A stretch of DNA of 64,000 nucleotides from positions 42,512,304 through 42,576,303 of the forward strand of contig CM037785.1 in assembly GCA_021229015.1 (NCBI GenBank), given 5' to 3'. Origin of the DNA: Solen grandis. Lineage: Eukaryota; Mollusca; Bivalvia; Adapedonta; Solenidae. The notes beneath the pieces are model-generated. The model was given only the letters and a program-made list of their open reading frames with translations, was not told the DNA's origin and did not search any database. This document shows, in pieces, positions 23,702-35,139 of the stretch; within the stretch, counting starts at the first letter, position 1, and the number at the start of each line of letters is the position of its first letter. The position numbers and the translations under genes are program-made.

Positions 23702-24103
23702 TATGGAGTTTTGTACGTTCTGCGCATGTCTACCGGAAAGCGAAACCCGAATCGTTGTCATTTTCGTTATTTCGACTTTCGCCTTTCGAGGCGAAAGGAC
23801 GACTACACGAAATCTGCAACATTGTCGTTATTTCGCCTTTCGCGTTTCGGGGCGAAGACACGACAAACAAAGGGCGCCAACACGAAGGTTTCGACCCGAG
23901 GACACGAAACATTCAAAGGCGAAACTTTTCGTCCTTTCGCCTGTTAAAATTTCGTTATTTCGCCTGAGATGATTCGTGTTGTCGTGTCTTCGCCCCGAAA
24001 GGCGACAGGCGAAATAACGACAATATGGCATGTTTTCGTTATTTCGCCTTTCGCCATTCGGGCGAAGACACGACAACACGAAATGGAAGAAATCAGCCAC
24101 CAT
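23702..24103. mobile_element. 402-bp GC-richer insertion of unknown type, 7-bp TSD
   Basis: It is flanked by AGTTTTG at 23695-23701 and 24104-24110. The other arm has a single copy at 45249-45255 (as CAAAACT) with no insertion, so the empty site is preserved. The terminal bases TATGG and CCATA are inverted. Inside are repeated, partly palindromic modules: cgttatttcgcctttcgc, ggcgaagacacgacaa, and their reverse complements. CG dinucleotides are frequent and stops rare, so several frames are open on both strands; I regard none as a gene. It is a candidate non-autonomous DNA transposon. Confidence 0.8.
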
Positions 24104-24626
24104 AGTTTTGCCATTTCTTATTCCATTTAAGTAAGAACTTCCTATTCCTAGCCGATATATGATTGGATTTAATGATCTTCCAATAACTAGCCACCTAATT
24201 CATTTCAAACGATTAATTAAAAAAAGTAATTACATATCAATGTGTTATGAATAGATATATAATCTACGTTTAAGAGCAGTTTAAACATATTCATTTCAGT
24301 AAGACATTGCAAATGGGAACTGCGCACAAGTTATGAATCTTCATCTAAAGCACCTTTCCTATCGAAATCCGTTCAAAGTATAGGGAATGAATTAGAGGTA
24401 AAACGAATTTCAGGCATAAAATATTTACAATCAGAAAGAAAATAGTTATAATAACGGAACATAGGGATAAAATATGGACCTGAGAAGGGGGTGAGACGGA
24501 ACAGAGAGAGATTTGAAACTCAGTAGTATGGAAAACGGCGAATTTCGATTAAAATTAGTTGAAATCATATAGGTATGATGTACTCCTGAGTAACTATTTA
24601 ATGAATTATATCCCCTATACAGATCG

Positions 24627-24680
24627 ATGGGTGAGAGCGAAACTAGGCTAAGTGCTTATATAAATACATGTAATGGCATA
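24627..24680. mobile_element. Half of a gggtgagagcgaaac fold-back MITE
   Basis: Only the left arm and centre are present (gggtgagagcgaaactagg, ctaagtgcttatataaat). The intact copy is in the other duplication arm at 44617-44692. Confidence 0.6.
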
Positions 24681-24683
24681 TGT

Positions 24684-24800
24684 CTTCGAAGTCATATTGT
24701 ACAGTAGCAGCACTATACCTGTCTCAAGTGGACTCAGTATGCAAATGACTGAAATATTATCGTTTGAACGTAATGTCCAACATATAACTGTATATTGTTC
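24684..24800 (+). mobile_element. SINE fragment, family 2
   Basis: It contains gtagcagcactatacctgtctcaagtgg and gcaaatgactgaaatattatcg, the body and tail of family 2. The mirrored copy in the right arm is longer (about 44330-44480). Confidence 0.6.
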
Positions 24801-25086
24801 GCGTTGTATTAAATTTATTATATTTATGGTTCTAGATTCCTTTGTCTTCCTTTTTATTTACATAAACTCAAATGTCTAAAGGACACTCCCTAATGTAATC
24901 ACTTTCCAAAAGTTGTATTCTCTATGACGTATATGGTAGTCTGGGGCGACCGCATGGTTAATAGCAAGCAAATACTTCCTTTATAATATCAGCTTTTCAT
25001 TGGCCTGATTTTTCTTCCAATAACTTTGCGTCGTTTATGTCAATAAGTCTACTTCCAATTAAGGAATCGAAAATGTAAGCAATGCT

Positions 25087-25185
25087 AATACAGTAAAATC
25101 ATTAATATTTGTCGGGGTCTAATTTCGTTGATTTCGTGGATGTTTTATCAATTACACGAATAATTTTCTTTTAATAGACCTCACG
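25087..25185. mobile_element. MITE related to 763-917, copy 1 of left arm
   Basis: It starts acagtaaaatcattaatatttg and continues gtctaatttcgttgatttcgtgg, matching the terminal signature of the 155-bp MITE. The mirror copy is at about 43965-44050. A second related piece is at 25645-25745. Confidence 0.55.
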
Positions 25186-25194
25186 TCTAGTGTT

Positions 25195-25308
25195 CCTGAC
25201 TTGACTATTTGAGTTTACCGTCGCTTCGACAGTATTTCAGTCATATAGCGACGTCCAGCTAATTACAGGTGGAGGAAGACCACCGACCTACTGCAAGCCA
25301 GCTGGAAA
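25195..25308 (-). mobile_element. SINE 3' fragment, family 1
   Basis: It carries the tail gacttgactatttgagtttaccgtcgcttcgacag and part of the central domain (accgacctactgcaagccagctgg). It is truncated at the 5' end. The mirror copy is at about 43827-43940. Confidence 0.7.
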
Positions 25309-25816
25309 TATAAGTACCCGTGAAATTGACTTGAGTACAGATTCGATACATTTAATGTTAAACGACAGATAATGTCACTGGAGGAACAAACACAGTTTAA
25401 ATATGATTAAAATACCCCAACAGGTATTTGAAATCAGTATCTTATACCAAGAAGAAAGTTACATGCTCATGTATGAAGGAAAAATCAGTATCTTATACCT
25501 TCAACCAATCCTCGAACTATCACGTATATATACTGAGTTCCGAGCAAGGAGCTACAAAAACTATTTAAACGACTTTGTGTAATATCGCGGTTGTAGATCG
25601 CATCCACGACCCCCAGCTCTAAAGGCCTATCTTTTAATATCACCGGGCACTTGGGAAACTCATTAATATTTGCGGATGACTATTGTTCGTGGATTTCGTT
25701 CGACTTCCATTCATTTCCATTAATTTCTCTCAGCAGACCTCACGTTTTTAATAACTGGAATCCATGAATATACGTACTCTCGAAATTGACTCTCTCTCTC
25801 TCTCTCTTATATGCAG

Positions 25817-26127
25817 GCCATGTTTACTCGGGACAGTTAAAGTGCTGTCACAATGCAGTATCACGTTAGCACACATAGTCACATTATGGTGCAGCCAAAA
25901 CTGCAACAAACTAGAACTGTAGATTAATGACATGATACCACACCCAATCACAGTATCCTAGAACCGGGTAAACCAGTTCTGGAACTACTCTGTATATATG
26001 CAGAGTGCTAAGCAGAGATCTACCAATACATATGCACCATTCGAACAGCTATGGAATATCGAGGCCGGGGATCGAACTCATGAACTCCAGTTCACGAGTC
26101 GGACGCCCTATTTTCCACCGTGGACGG
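25817..26127 (-). mobile_element. SINE, family 2, with tRNA-like head
   Basis: The minus strand shows ccgtccacggtgga, then gttcgatccccggcctcg (B box) and the family body ending cagtttaactgtccc. Related copies sit upstream of the other two C1q copies, at 42772-43081 and 48580-48860, so it was present before the gene block was duplicated. Confidence 0.7.
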
Positions 26128-26462
26128 TTAATATAACATCCGGCGCAAATATTAATAGAATATACCTAGGTGGACTCAGGTAACAAATATAGTTGTGAAC
26201 CTGTAACCTCTATAGGGCTTTGATCTTTCATGGCTGATTTATCTCATAACTTTTGATATTAATTCATTCTGTTTATCCTCACGCACACATACACATGCTT
26301 AATATTTAAAGAAATATTAAAAGAGGATTTCTTAGTTTGGGCATCTTGATATACAAATTGTTCGATGCGCGAAAATTTAACCCAGTGAAATTAGACCCTT
26401 TCAAATATTAAAGACAAAATAAAGGCATTTGAACAAACAATCTCAACATCCGGGTATACGAG

Positions 26463-26470
26463 TATAAATA
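26463..26470 (+). promoter_or_regulatory. TATA box of the left-arm C1q gene
   Basis: TATAAATA lies 79-86 nt upstream of the chosen ATG. A start site about 30 nt downstream would fall near 26495, after the first in-frame ATG (26489). The element is conserved upstream of the other C1q copies. Confidence 0.65.
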
Positions 26471-26548
26471 TGTTGAAGCTTCTCAATTATGTGTTTCTTT
26501 CTCGGTGGACATAAAAATAAAATATTTCAACGGAAATCAGAGACAAAG

Positions 26549-27166
26549 ATGACAAGTGTAAAACTGGTTATTTTGCTCCTTACGATTTACTCCGGAGCTG
26601 TACTGACGCAGGAATCGACGACCTGTGATGGATGTACACGGTTTGGTTGCGAATCCAATATTCTGGAACGTCTCATCAGACTTGAACTAGACAACGAAAA
26701 CCTTAAACAAAAGGTTGTCGCACTTGAAGCCTCTAAAGGAAATTTAACATCATTGAGAGTGCATATGAGAATATCGGCAGATATGAGTGTCAGTGATGGA
26801 CAGAGAATAAGGTATAATCTTCCAGTTCAGAATGATTTGCATGCGTACAATGTGGAGACTGGGGAATTCGTGGCTCCGATATCCGGACTCTATATGGTAT
26901 CTGTAACAGTCTGTATCAACGGTAATAAATGGCTTTTACATCAGTTGGTGCACAATGGTGGACTGGTAGATCAGGTTATAACTGGGCATCCTTATAGCTC
27001 CTGTAATAACAAAGTCATCACTATTCAGCTGAAGAAGGGCGATAAGTTGTGGGTCGAAAAGCTTAAGGGAACAGCCTCTGTTTTGACGGATATTTATGGC
27101 TGGAATTCTCTTGAAATAGTTTATTTAAAAGAGGCAACAGCAAATAGGTTTTTGTTGCTCCCCTAA
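26549..27166 (+). CDS. Secreted C1q-domain-containing protein (intact)
   Basis: This 205-residue single-exon frame begins with a signal peptide (MTSVKLVILLLTIYSGAVLTQ). Next come a Cys-rich motif CDGCTRFGC (26-34), a heptad pattern I38-L42-L45-N49-L52-V56-L59 that should form a short coiled coil, and a possible N-glycosylation site NLT (65-67). A C1q domain spans about 70-195: NLPVQND-x-HAYNVETGEF, VAP-x-SGLYMVSVTV, then WNSLEIVYL near the end. There is no collagen region. An in-frame ATG 60 nt upstream is less likely because the TATA box places the transcript start beyond it. AATAAA follows at 27177-27182. Bivalve C1q-domain proteins usually act as secreted pattern-recognition lectins; the ligand here is unknown. 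Confidence 0.88.
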   Translation: MTSVKLVILLLTIYSGAVLTQESTTCDGCTRFGCESNILERLIRLELDNENLKQKVVALEASKGNLTSLRVHMRISADMSVSDGQRIRYNLPVQNDLHAYNVETGEFVAPISGLYMVSVTVCINGNKWLLHQLVHNGGLVDQVITGHPYSSCNNKVITIQLKKGDKLWVEKLKGTASVLTDIYGWNSLEIVYLKEATANRFLLLP

Positions 27167-27176
27167 TAGTGAGCAT

Positions 27177-27182
27177 AATAAA
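27177..27182 (+). terminator. Polyadenylation signal of the left-arm C1q gene
   Basis: AATAAA lies 10 nt after the stop codon and is mirrored in the right arm at 41717-41722. Confidence 0.5.
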
Positions 27183-27653
27183 ATTGTGCGAATCACGATT
27201 ATGTTGTGGTTTATATTTAGCATATTTAATTGATAGCAGAATATGAATGACATTATTGCATAGTTTCAATTTTAGCATAGATAGATTGATATTTACACTA
27301 TATAGCGACATTTCGTTCTGAAGATAGAAAGCAATGTATTTGATTAAAAGACGATCGGCTCAAAATTTAGGTATTCGACAAAGTGTAAATAATTTACAAT
27401 ATTCCTTAAAAAGGCTTCATCATACTTGGCTCATAACTTATATGTATGCTTCATACTTCAAAAGGCATTCAGGGATATCTAAAGTACAAGTTGCTCGACG
27501 CGTGAAATATTAACCCAGTCAATTTATACCCCTTCAAATATTAACGACAAAATAGGAGATATACAAATAGTCTCAATAACTGGGTATAAATAACACCATC
27601 CTTCCCTAAATTGACATAAAGGCGGAAACATCCAACGGAAATCAGACGCAAAG

Positions 27654-28240
27654 GTGAAAAGTGTAAAACTGGTTATTTTACTTGTTACGATTTACTCCGG
27701 AGCGGTACTGACGCAGGAACCGACGACCTGTGATGGATGCACACGGTTTGGTTGCGAATCCAATATTCTGGAACGTCTCATCAGCCTTGAACTATTTATC
27801 GAGAACCATAAAAAAGGTTGTCACACTTGAAGCCTCCAAATTGCAAATGTAACATCGCTGAGAGTGCTTATGAGAATATCGGCAGATATAAGTGTCAGTG
27901 ATGGACAGAGGATAAAGTATAATCTTCCAGTTCAGAATGACGGGAATACGTACAATGTGGAGACAGGGGAATTTCGTGGCTCCGGCCACTGGACTCTATA
28001 TGATATCGGTTACAGTGTGTATTGACGATAATAAATGGCTAGTACATCAGTTGGTGCACAATGGTTGACTGGTAGATCAGGTAATAACTGGGCATCCTTA
28101 TCACTCCACTAATAACAAAGTCATCACTATTCAGCTGGAGAAGTTGTGGGTCGAAATTGAAAGGGACCGGAGTTGTATAGCTGGAATTCTCTTGAAATAG
28201 TTTATTTTAAAGAATCAACTGCAGACAGGTTTCACCTGCT
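27654..28240 (+). pseudogene. C1q-domain pseudogene, tandem to the intact gene
   Basis: It is homologous over its length to the intact gene 0.5 kb upstream, including the signal peptide, CDGC-Cys motif and C1q domain. The start ATG is GTG (27654). The coiled-coil segment has lost bases (accataaaaaaggttg), and gggaattTcgtgg carries an insertion. AAC has become a TGA context in tgtattgacgataat, GGT-GGA has become ggttga, and the KKGDKL region is shortened. A TATA box (27585-27592) remains. It corresponds by position to the pseudogene at 40610-41199 in the other arm. Confidence 0.85.
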
Positions 28241-28391
28241 AACGAGCATATGTAATATTCTTTAGATTAACCTTCATGATATGTGTGTTTGTGTTATATT
28301 TATACTATTTTATTTATACTAAAAGACATTCAAGAGTAGAATACTAATGACGTTCTTCAGGAAATTATAAAAAGACAGAATGACTATGTCA

Positions 28392-28392
<1 letters not shown>

Positions 28393-28427
<35 letters not shown>
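28393..28427. repeat. (CT)n microsatellite
   Basis: About 16 CT units next to the left-arm end. Confidence 0.9.
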
Positions 28428-28428
<1 letters not shown>

Positions 28429-28492
28429 TCATTTCCAATAAAATATGTTTTCATACGCATGATTGTTTAATTGTTATTCTTATCTGTGTTTG

Positions 28493-28694
28493 GGGCCTCC
28501 GTGGACGAGAGGGTTCGAATCCCGGCAGGGTTATTCGGATTTTCATGTGAGGAAGCCTTCCAGCTGGCTTGCGGTAGGTCGTTGGTTCTACCTGAATGCT
28601 CCGTGCATTCGGGGTCTTCCTCCACCTGTAATTAGTTGGACGTCGCTATATAACTGAAATACTGTCGAAGCGACGGTAAACTCAAATAGTCTAG
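28493..28694 (+). mobile_element. SINE, family 1, internal deletion, 15-bp TSD
   Basis: It starts gggcctccgtggacgagag and jumps directly to ggttcgaatcccgg, losing the tRNA middle. The central domain and tail then follow as in other copies. TCTTATCTGTGTTTG flanks it at 28478-28492 and 28695-28709. Confidence 0.85.
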
Positions 28695-28709
28695 TCTTAT
28701 CTGTGTTTG

Positions 28710-29785
28710 AATACCATCAATCTGAACGGTACACATGTACGAGATATATCCAGTTGCAAAAGAAAGCGTGCATTTAAGTTTCCATTAACTAATGTACGGT
28801 ATCTTTCTCTGGAATTTGACCTGTTAAATTGTTTGAGTATTTTATGATTATTATGATGTGCTTGTTTAGACTTCGAAAGAAATTGATACTTTATGGGAAT
28901 GTTAGTGACCCAAACATATTTCTGGAAGTAGTGATATGTTTAAATTAACGAAATACTGATTGTACACTTTCTGTTGCATAATTACAGTTAGGAAAAAACT
29001 ATTCAAACTTATTTCAACAATATAGTAATTTCACCTTTTCATTTATCTGTCTAATTCCCTGCCAACAGTGCGTCCACTCAAACCCTAATGTGTCTGCCCC
29101 GTAACCGAGAGAAAGTGGATTTGATCCTCTGCACCCACATATCAACGGCGTTTCAATGCCCCGTGTGCCTGACGCGCTTAACATAATCAGTTGTTCAGTC
29201 GTCCGAATAATGTACCACTTGACTTCATTAGGCATGTTGACAAAAGTTCCCAAATTACCAAAAACACTGTCCTTCGGCTTACATAATAACAAACAACAAA
29301 AGGTGATATATTCTTTATTTAAAATAAATCATTGATTTCTTTGAAAATCAACTTTATCTAAATTGAAAATAACAACTATGTGTGCTTAAACAATAAGTTA
29401 ACATACACAAACTATTTCTACTATTATTTTATAATTTTTACTTTTGATACTAGGAAGAAACGGACAGTGGCATTTTACACAAAAACGTATCACACTGAAA
29501 TGCAAAAGCTAGGAACAATTCAAGAAGTATCGAATCCAGTCGTTCATTTCAAATGTGGGACACCAATCAACACTGAAATATGAATATATGATCGAACAAA
29601 ACCTACACACACTTTAAGTTTTTCTGGATATGTTTAAAAATGAGTCCCTGTCATTTTCTGTTGGAAAATGCGACACGTTGATAAGTATGGCTCGCCATTA
29701 CGGCCAAAAGTTGCTTTAACCCAACCGGTGTAAGGAAATTCAGTTCTTCTTTCTTCTTTTAATACTAGCAATAAATTTCTGATAA
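28710..29785. other. Intergenic spacer, no gene seen
   Basis: AT-rich; short ORFs have no recognisable features. Confidence 0.4.
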
Positions 29786-29789
29786 TTAT

Positions 29790-30066
29790 GGCCATATTTT
29801 AGACGTTACGGTCAAGGATTTCCCACATGTGTATCCTGTTTTTTGCTGAAAGACAGCAGTAGTTGGATACAAGGGAGTCTGGATGTGATGCCCTAGAACT
29901 AGTACTGAGTACTCCGACTTCCCATAGCAACCCCATTTTGCCAGAGTACCAGTTAAATACGTCTTTGGTTTGACGCGATCACCGAAGGAAGTGCCCCGGC
30001 TGGAATTCGAACCCCAAAACATCACGAACGCAAAGCGGACACTCCACCACTGAGCTAGTGCTCCGA
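29790..30066 (-). mobile_element. tRNA-derived SINE, family 3
   Basis: On the minus strand it begins ggagcactagctcagtggtg (A box), with ggggttcgaattcc (B box). The body follows (gacgtatttaactggtactctgg, ggggttgctatgg). The acceptor-stem ends do not pair, so it is not a functional tRNA gene. Its body differs from families 1 and 2. Confidence 0.7.
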
Positions 30067-30538
30067 AAATCTATAGTTGCAACTTTCTCTCAATTGAAGT
30101 TACAACTAACTGTAAAGTTGCAACTATAGGTATGCGGTTTCAACTACATTTTGAATGATCCATCGAATGATAAATATAAATGAGCAGCTGAGTGTCAAAT
30201 CTATTTGAGACGTTGTTACAACTGTTAATGTTCAATTGAAACTGCATTTTCTGATACCTGTCATTTTAAATCTACATTTGGCTAACAAAGTACGCAAAAT
30301 TTTACCTGCATATAGTTGAATACCTTTTGACGGCCTTTGCGGCAATGCATGATTTGATTTCAATGTCATACACAGTGTGAGTCTTTTGTTAGATGAATGT
30401 TTTGATCAATGCAATCGTTTAATTGCAGTGTTTGCTTGAACGGAAATCACGATAGAAAATAAATTAAGAGTTTACAGTTTTGAAACCTTTCAGCAATTAA
30501 AAATCTATGCAAAACTCGTTTATGAACAGAAAATGAAA

Positions 30539-30609
30539 CGGGTGAGAGCGAAAATATGCTAAGTGCATATATGTTAATAAGTTTTGCCTAGTTTCGCTCT
30601 CACCCCTCG
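30539..30609. mobile_element. Fold-back MITE, gggtgagagcgaaa arms
   Basis: The arms cgggtgagagcgaaa and tttcgctctcacccctcg are inverted around a 35-40 base centre containing ctaagtgcatatat. It is the same family as 44617-44692. Confidence 0.75.
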
Positions 30610-30928
30610 AAATTTTGTACAAAACATTGCAACATATAAAAATAATATATATTGGTCACAATGGGTAAATATATACATAAATAGTACATGTATATAATTA
30701 TTACATGTCTAATTATAATAAATCATTTGCAAAATAGGATAAATTCATCATCCAGCGACAGTCATGTTGTTTCTCAAAATATTTAAGTAAAATGTGCAGG
30801 ATTAAAAAGAAATCGATTAATTTGGGATTTTAACAGAATTTACCTTTTATACACTGATGGTTTTATAAAAAGGTATTTTCTACTTCATTTATCATAATTT
30901 TTATGAGACTTTTCCAAATAAAACGAAA

Positions 30929-31113
30929 TACAGTTGAACCGGTATTAGCGGTCATCTGTATTAAGCGGTCAACCTGCATTGAGCAATCAATTTTAATATT
31001 GCCAAACTGTATCATTTTTTTATATATTTAAACTTCATCTAGCGGTTACCTTTGTCAAACGGCCTTTTTTCCCTTGTTTCCTTGACTGACCGCTGATGAC
31101 AGGTCTGACTGTA
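30929..31113. mobile_element. 185-bp Tc1/mariner-like MITE with TA ends
   Basis: The left end TACAGTTGAACCGGTATTAG continues into CGGTCA. Read inward, the right end is TACAGTCAGACCTGTCATCAG, likewise followed by CGGTCA. These are imperfect inverted repeats of about 26 bp starting at TA, as expected for a TA-targeting element. Internal ttaagcggtcaa and gcggttacc repeat the terminal motif. Confidence 0.7.
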
Positions 31114-31114
31114 C

Positions 31115-32169
31115 ATTTTCGATATCTTTCTTATCACAAAATAAACAATACAATGTATCTGTTTTCTCCAGAGACAGGTTTCCTTAAAAAAAAATGAAAA
31201 AAAAACAACCGCTCTGATTGTATTCGAAGGACATGGACATATGCCGATATTTTCATTTGATTTCACAACATCTAGGTGTGGTTCATAAAAAGGGTATTTT
31301 TTAATGTTCATACGGAACTAACATTGAGAGTCAATGCTTTTTAAAACAATATGTAAAACTGTCATAATTATGATGAGTTGGCAGGGAGTATTAATAAAAG
31401 TATAACTGGTAAAAGACAACTGTGTTTATCGAAAAGTCAAAAATCTATTTGTGAGGAAAAGAAATATGCGAAATTGCCTGTAAACAATATTTTAGTCACG
31501 CTTCCGTCGGGTTAAGGTTGTTTTTACATATGATTCATGTTTCAGACCAAACAAATATTGTACCCATGCATGTCAAGTTAAGGTAAAAGTGCGTGAATGG
31601 GGTTTATTGCCGCTCTTTTGTATATGTAGTGGTGTAGTTGTCTTTACAGATGATTTAAATAAACATCTTATTAAAGATAAAAATAGTATTTTCTTCAGTA
31701 GCAAGGAAGCTGTGTTACGGGGAGGGGGCGTTTACAAGAATACGTAATACGGGAGATGTGTGGGTTATTTCAAATTCATCAGCGATTTATTTCAATAGAT
31801 AATCTTTCATTTTCTATTTTACATGCATTTACAAAATAGATCGGTCTATTTTACAAAATCACGAATTTAAGGTGACTTCTAAGTCAGATATAATCTATTA
31901 AGACATTTCGCCACACAATAGACACCTTCGCTCGCTACGCTAGCTTCGGGCTTCTAATCTCTGTAGAAATGTTTTAATAGACTCTATAGTACTTTGAACA
32001 TATTGTACATGTGTCACATGAATATACTTGTTTGTGTCATTAGAAGTATTGCTGTTGCGGGTATATATCCGTTAAAAGCAGACATTTGACAAAATATAAC
32101 TATACATCAGCAGATGTGCGACTTGTAATGACATATACCTATGATATAATTATATTCAAGTCTTTATAT

Positions 32170-32206
<37 letters not shown>

Positions 32207-34275
32207 ATACATGTACTTTTCTATGTTGTTTTATCCCCAAAGCCGAGGTCATTGATTATTTATCATGTTACACGAAAAAGTCCCGCGAAACCGCGAATAT
32301 TTTTTACTGTTTGGATTCGTTTGAATAGATGTGAGGTAAAAAATGTCCCATCATCCAAACACAGGATAGTGACCATGGGTTTCACATAAATAAACCGGCT
32401 TTGGTGGCGCTTGGCTGTGAAGCCGAGGGTTGTGGGTTCGATCCCTTTGCACTGGAGTCGGGCACGGTCTCCGTGATGAATGACTTATTGTAATTCGTAT
32501 TTCAGTGCTTTACTTAATAACTACAAAGATACGTGCTAAAGTTTCAGTACAGCCAGAATCCCGGGAAAAAGTTGATAGGTTAATTGGCCAACTGTTAACC
32601 TTTGATGGTATAAAATGGAGTTGAATAATTCAAATAAAACCAAGTTGAACACACAAAATGAAGAACATAAAATTAAAAGAGGACTTATTGCTGTCACATA
32701 TATAAAGGTGTGTGTATTTATTTAACAGTGAAGGATGATAGATACAGCATTGGACTATTATGCAGAATGGACTAATTAATGAAAACTTTCAGTTGCTGTG
32801 AACAATTAAAGATTTGATTAATTAATTAATTAAATAAATAAATAAAAAAGAAAGAAAGAAAAAAAACAAGCTAAAAAATCTAAAACTTATGATACATGGC
32901 TCCAAGGGCCACACTTAATACTGCAGTCTTGAAGTGTCGTTTACCATACGTTCAGGCAACAGCGTCTTCCTTCCGAGCGTTCGTATAAACACCACACAAC
33001 ATAAATTCGAAAGATAAATTGGGCAACTCTCAAATATAAATAATAGGGCCCCTGTAGTGAAAATGGGAATACAAAGCCGTTTTTGTTGCCTATTAACTCT
33101 CTTTTAACGTGGCTGCTAGGCTAATCGAAGTTCCCCCAGAAGAGTAGACGTAATTTTCGAACATTACGAAGAACCCACTATACCCAAGGTATTCCCCAGA
33201 AATGTTACTTTTTTCAAATTTATGATTCATGATAAATTCTCGCAAATTGTGCAATTTTGTTTATTTCTAAACGTTAATAACACAACTACTGAACGGTTAC
33301 AGGATAAACACGATACTCTGTATACTTAGTGATGCTTCGTTATGGCGCCAAATCCGACACAAAAATCAGCCTGTTTTTTTTTTTGTTGTTGTTTTTTTTT
33401 GTAAAAGCCTGTTTCTTTAGTAATATAGATTTTTCATACTTTTTCCGAGTTCTATACTATATATACTCACTCTCTAACGCATCGGCTTACATTACATTCA
33501 CCTCTGTGGTGGGCTCAGAAAGTAGTTCCAAATATATGACGTCATTCAGACCGTTGTTCAAATGAGCTAGATGGGCTCCTTAAACTGTGAAATATATATT
33601 AATAGCACCACTGATTCTGATCGAAATGGTCATTAAAATTAAAAATTATGAAAATAAAAAGCTGGCTTTAAATTACGACATCCGGCTGAATCTGTGAATA
33701 TTTACATTTGCAGATTGTTCCAATCGGCGAAATAAGACAGAAAATATTTCCGATAATAACGAAATTAATATTTTACATACGTTTTATTATGATTCAAAAA
33801 GTATTTATTCAATGTTTCTATACTTTTGATCCGTAAAATACACTTAAATCCGCGTTAAATGTGTGTTATACAACATAGAAAAGTACTTGTCTTTGAGCCC
33901 ATTGCAGAGATGTTATGTGAGAAACGAACGACAACTCTGCTTGGAGATTAATGTATACTGTGTATACCAGTGACCTGGGAGTAATAATTTTCTGAACTGC
34001 CTTGAAGAAATGTCCAAAAGGAAATGTCAAATGAAATAAATAAGAACACTTCGTTGGTAGACTTGGTCTGCATCGGGAGCAAAATGTCGTGGGTTCGATC
34101 CCAAGTCGCGACATATAAAGGTGGATAAACTAGTACTGTAATTGTTGTGGCAGCATTACATATAATGATTATTCTACATCTGGTCAGTAAAATGTGGCTT
34201 GATATGGCAGCATGCTATCCGTCAATAAATCATGACAGAAGACTGTCGGTATGACGTTATATCTCTAAACCATCC
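31115..34275. other. Spacer: (CT)n, tRNA-like scraps, no gene
   Basis: A (CT)n tract lies at about 32172-32203. At 32394-32480 a tRNA-like head (ggcttggctgtgaagccg, then gtgggttcgatccc) and at 34048-34210 another (ttggtagacttggtctgcat, gtgggttcgatccc) probably belong to further SINEs. No coding gene is supported. Confidence 0.5.
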
Positions 34276-34278
34276 ACA

Positions 34279-34495
34279 GGCCAAAAAAAAAAATAGTTCC
34301 GTTTCTGGTCTCCAACAAATTAAAAAGAGGGTCGGTAGGTCAGGATATTATTTATTATTTATTTATTTTTCTTTTACATGAAACGGAAGGGGAAAAAAAG
34401 AATTTTTTTTAAATACGGAAAGGTAAAAAAAACTTTAAGGTCGGTCGTTAAAAAAGAGGTTCGTTCGAGACCAGAAACGGAACTTTTTTTTGGCC
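34279..34495. mobile_element. 217-bp inverted-terminal-repeat element
   Basis: Both ends read inward as GGCCAAAAAAAA, then AGTTCCGTTTCTGGTCTC, about 32-35 bp of near-perfect inverted repeat. The interior has a second inverted motif (gggtcggtaggtc / ggtcggtcgtt). No target duplication was recognised. Confidence 0.75.
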
Positions 34496-34980
34496 CCAGA
34501 GGGACAACATTCCGTCAGGCACTTTCAATAAGTAAAGTACTGGTACAGCCATGAAACCAACTGAATAGTTTGGTTATACAGGTAGTGAGAACTTCTGAGA
34601 ACCAATCGACTGAATGGAAACAATTTGAAACGTGTAGATGTACGTGTATCCATTATCCCCTCTGTGAACAATTGTTCTACCACAATGATTATGAAATATG
34701 CAGAATATACATGTGTTCAAAATGTAAATTTCTTTGTGAAACTAAAGTGATCTGAAGTTAATTATGGCTTTGGGGAGGGAGGAGTCTGAGTTTAGAAGCG
34801 AGATCAACTTTTCATAACTACTTGTGGGTGAGGGATAATATATGAACAATGTCCATCATACCATACAGTCAAATGTAATACAAAATATTATGTTCCATAT
34901 ACTGTTCCATGTGAAAGGCAAGTATGTATTTTTATTGGGAAATTCATTTTCATTTAAAATCAAGCTTTAATAGCTTATCG

Positions 34981-35139
34981 GTTTGTTTATTTGTTTATTG
35001 TCTTAAACGTTCCGACGACAGTATTTTAGTCATTTGGAGACTACGTCTACTTGAGATAAATATAGTGCTGCTACGCTGAGTATCACACCGTAGACATGTG
35101 GTATGATATTATACCCAGTCACATTATTCTGACACTAGG
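34981..35139 (-). mobile_element. SINE fragment, family 2
   Basis: The tail is gtttatttgtttattgtcttaaacg, followed by gacagtattttagtcatttggagac, agtgctgctacgctgagta and cacattattctgacac. It is truncated before the tRNA-like head. The flanks 34500-34980 and 35150-36050 show no gene. Confidence 0.65.

Larger units (their letters stand above)
23385..28240. repeat. Left arm of a large inverted duplication
   Basis: From catctgtaaacgagctgctttaaatgctg onward, this arm matches the reverse complement of about 40610-45570. The match runs through the flank, SINE pieces, a C1q gene and a C1q pseudogene in the same order. Arm differences include a 402-bp insertion in the left arm (23702-24103) and a left-arm deletion in the segment corresponding to 44470-44660. 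The arms are clearly diverged, not identical. Confidence 0.85.

Noticed and set aside
23684..24103. Five overlapping ORFs on both strands
   Set aside because: They exist because the inserted 402-bp element is CG-rich and poor in stops. They overlap in several frames and show no domain.
26489..26548. Upstream in-frame ATG extending the C1q protein by 20 residues
   Set aside because: The extension is hydrophilic, hides the signal peptide, and lies at or before the transcript start predicted from the TATA box. The same holds for the copy at 48215.
29990..30066. Candidate tRNA gene with A and B boxes
   Set aside because: The acceptor-stem ends do not pair and a SINE body follows. The same applies to the heads at 4729, 6700, 17980, 36072, 37260, 32394 and 34048.
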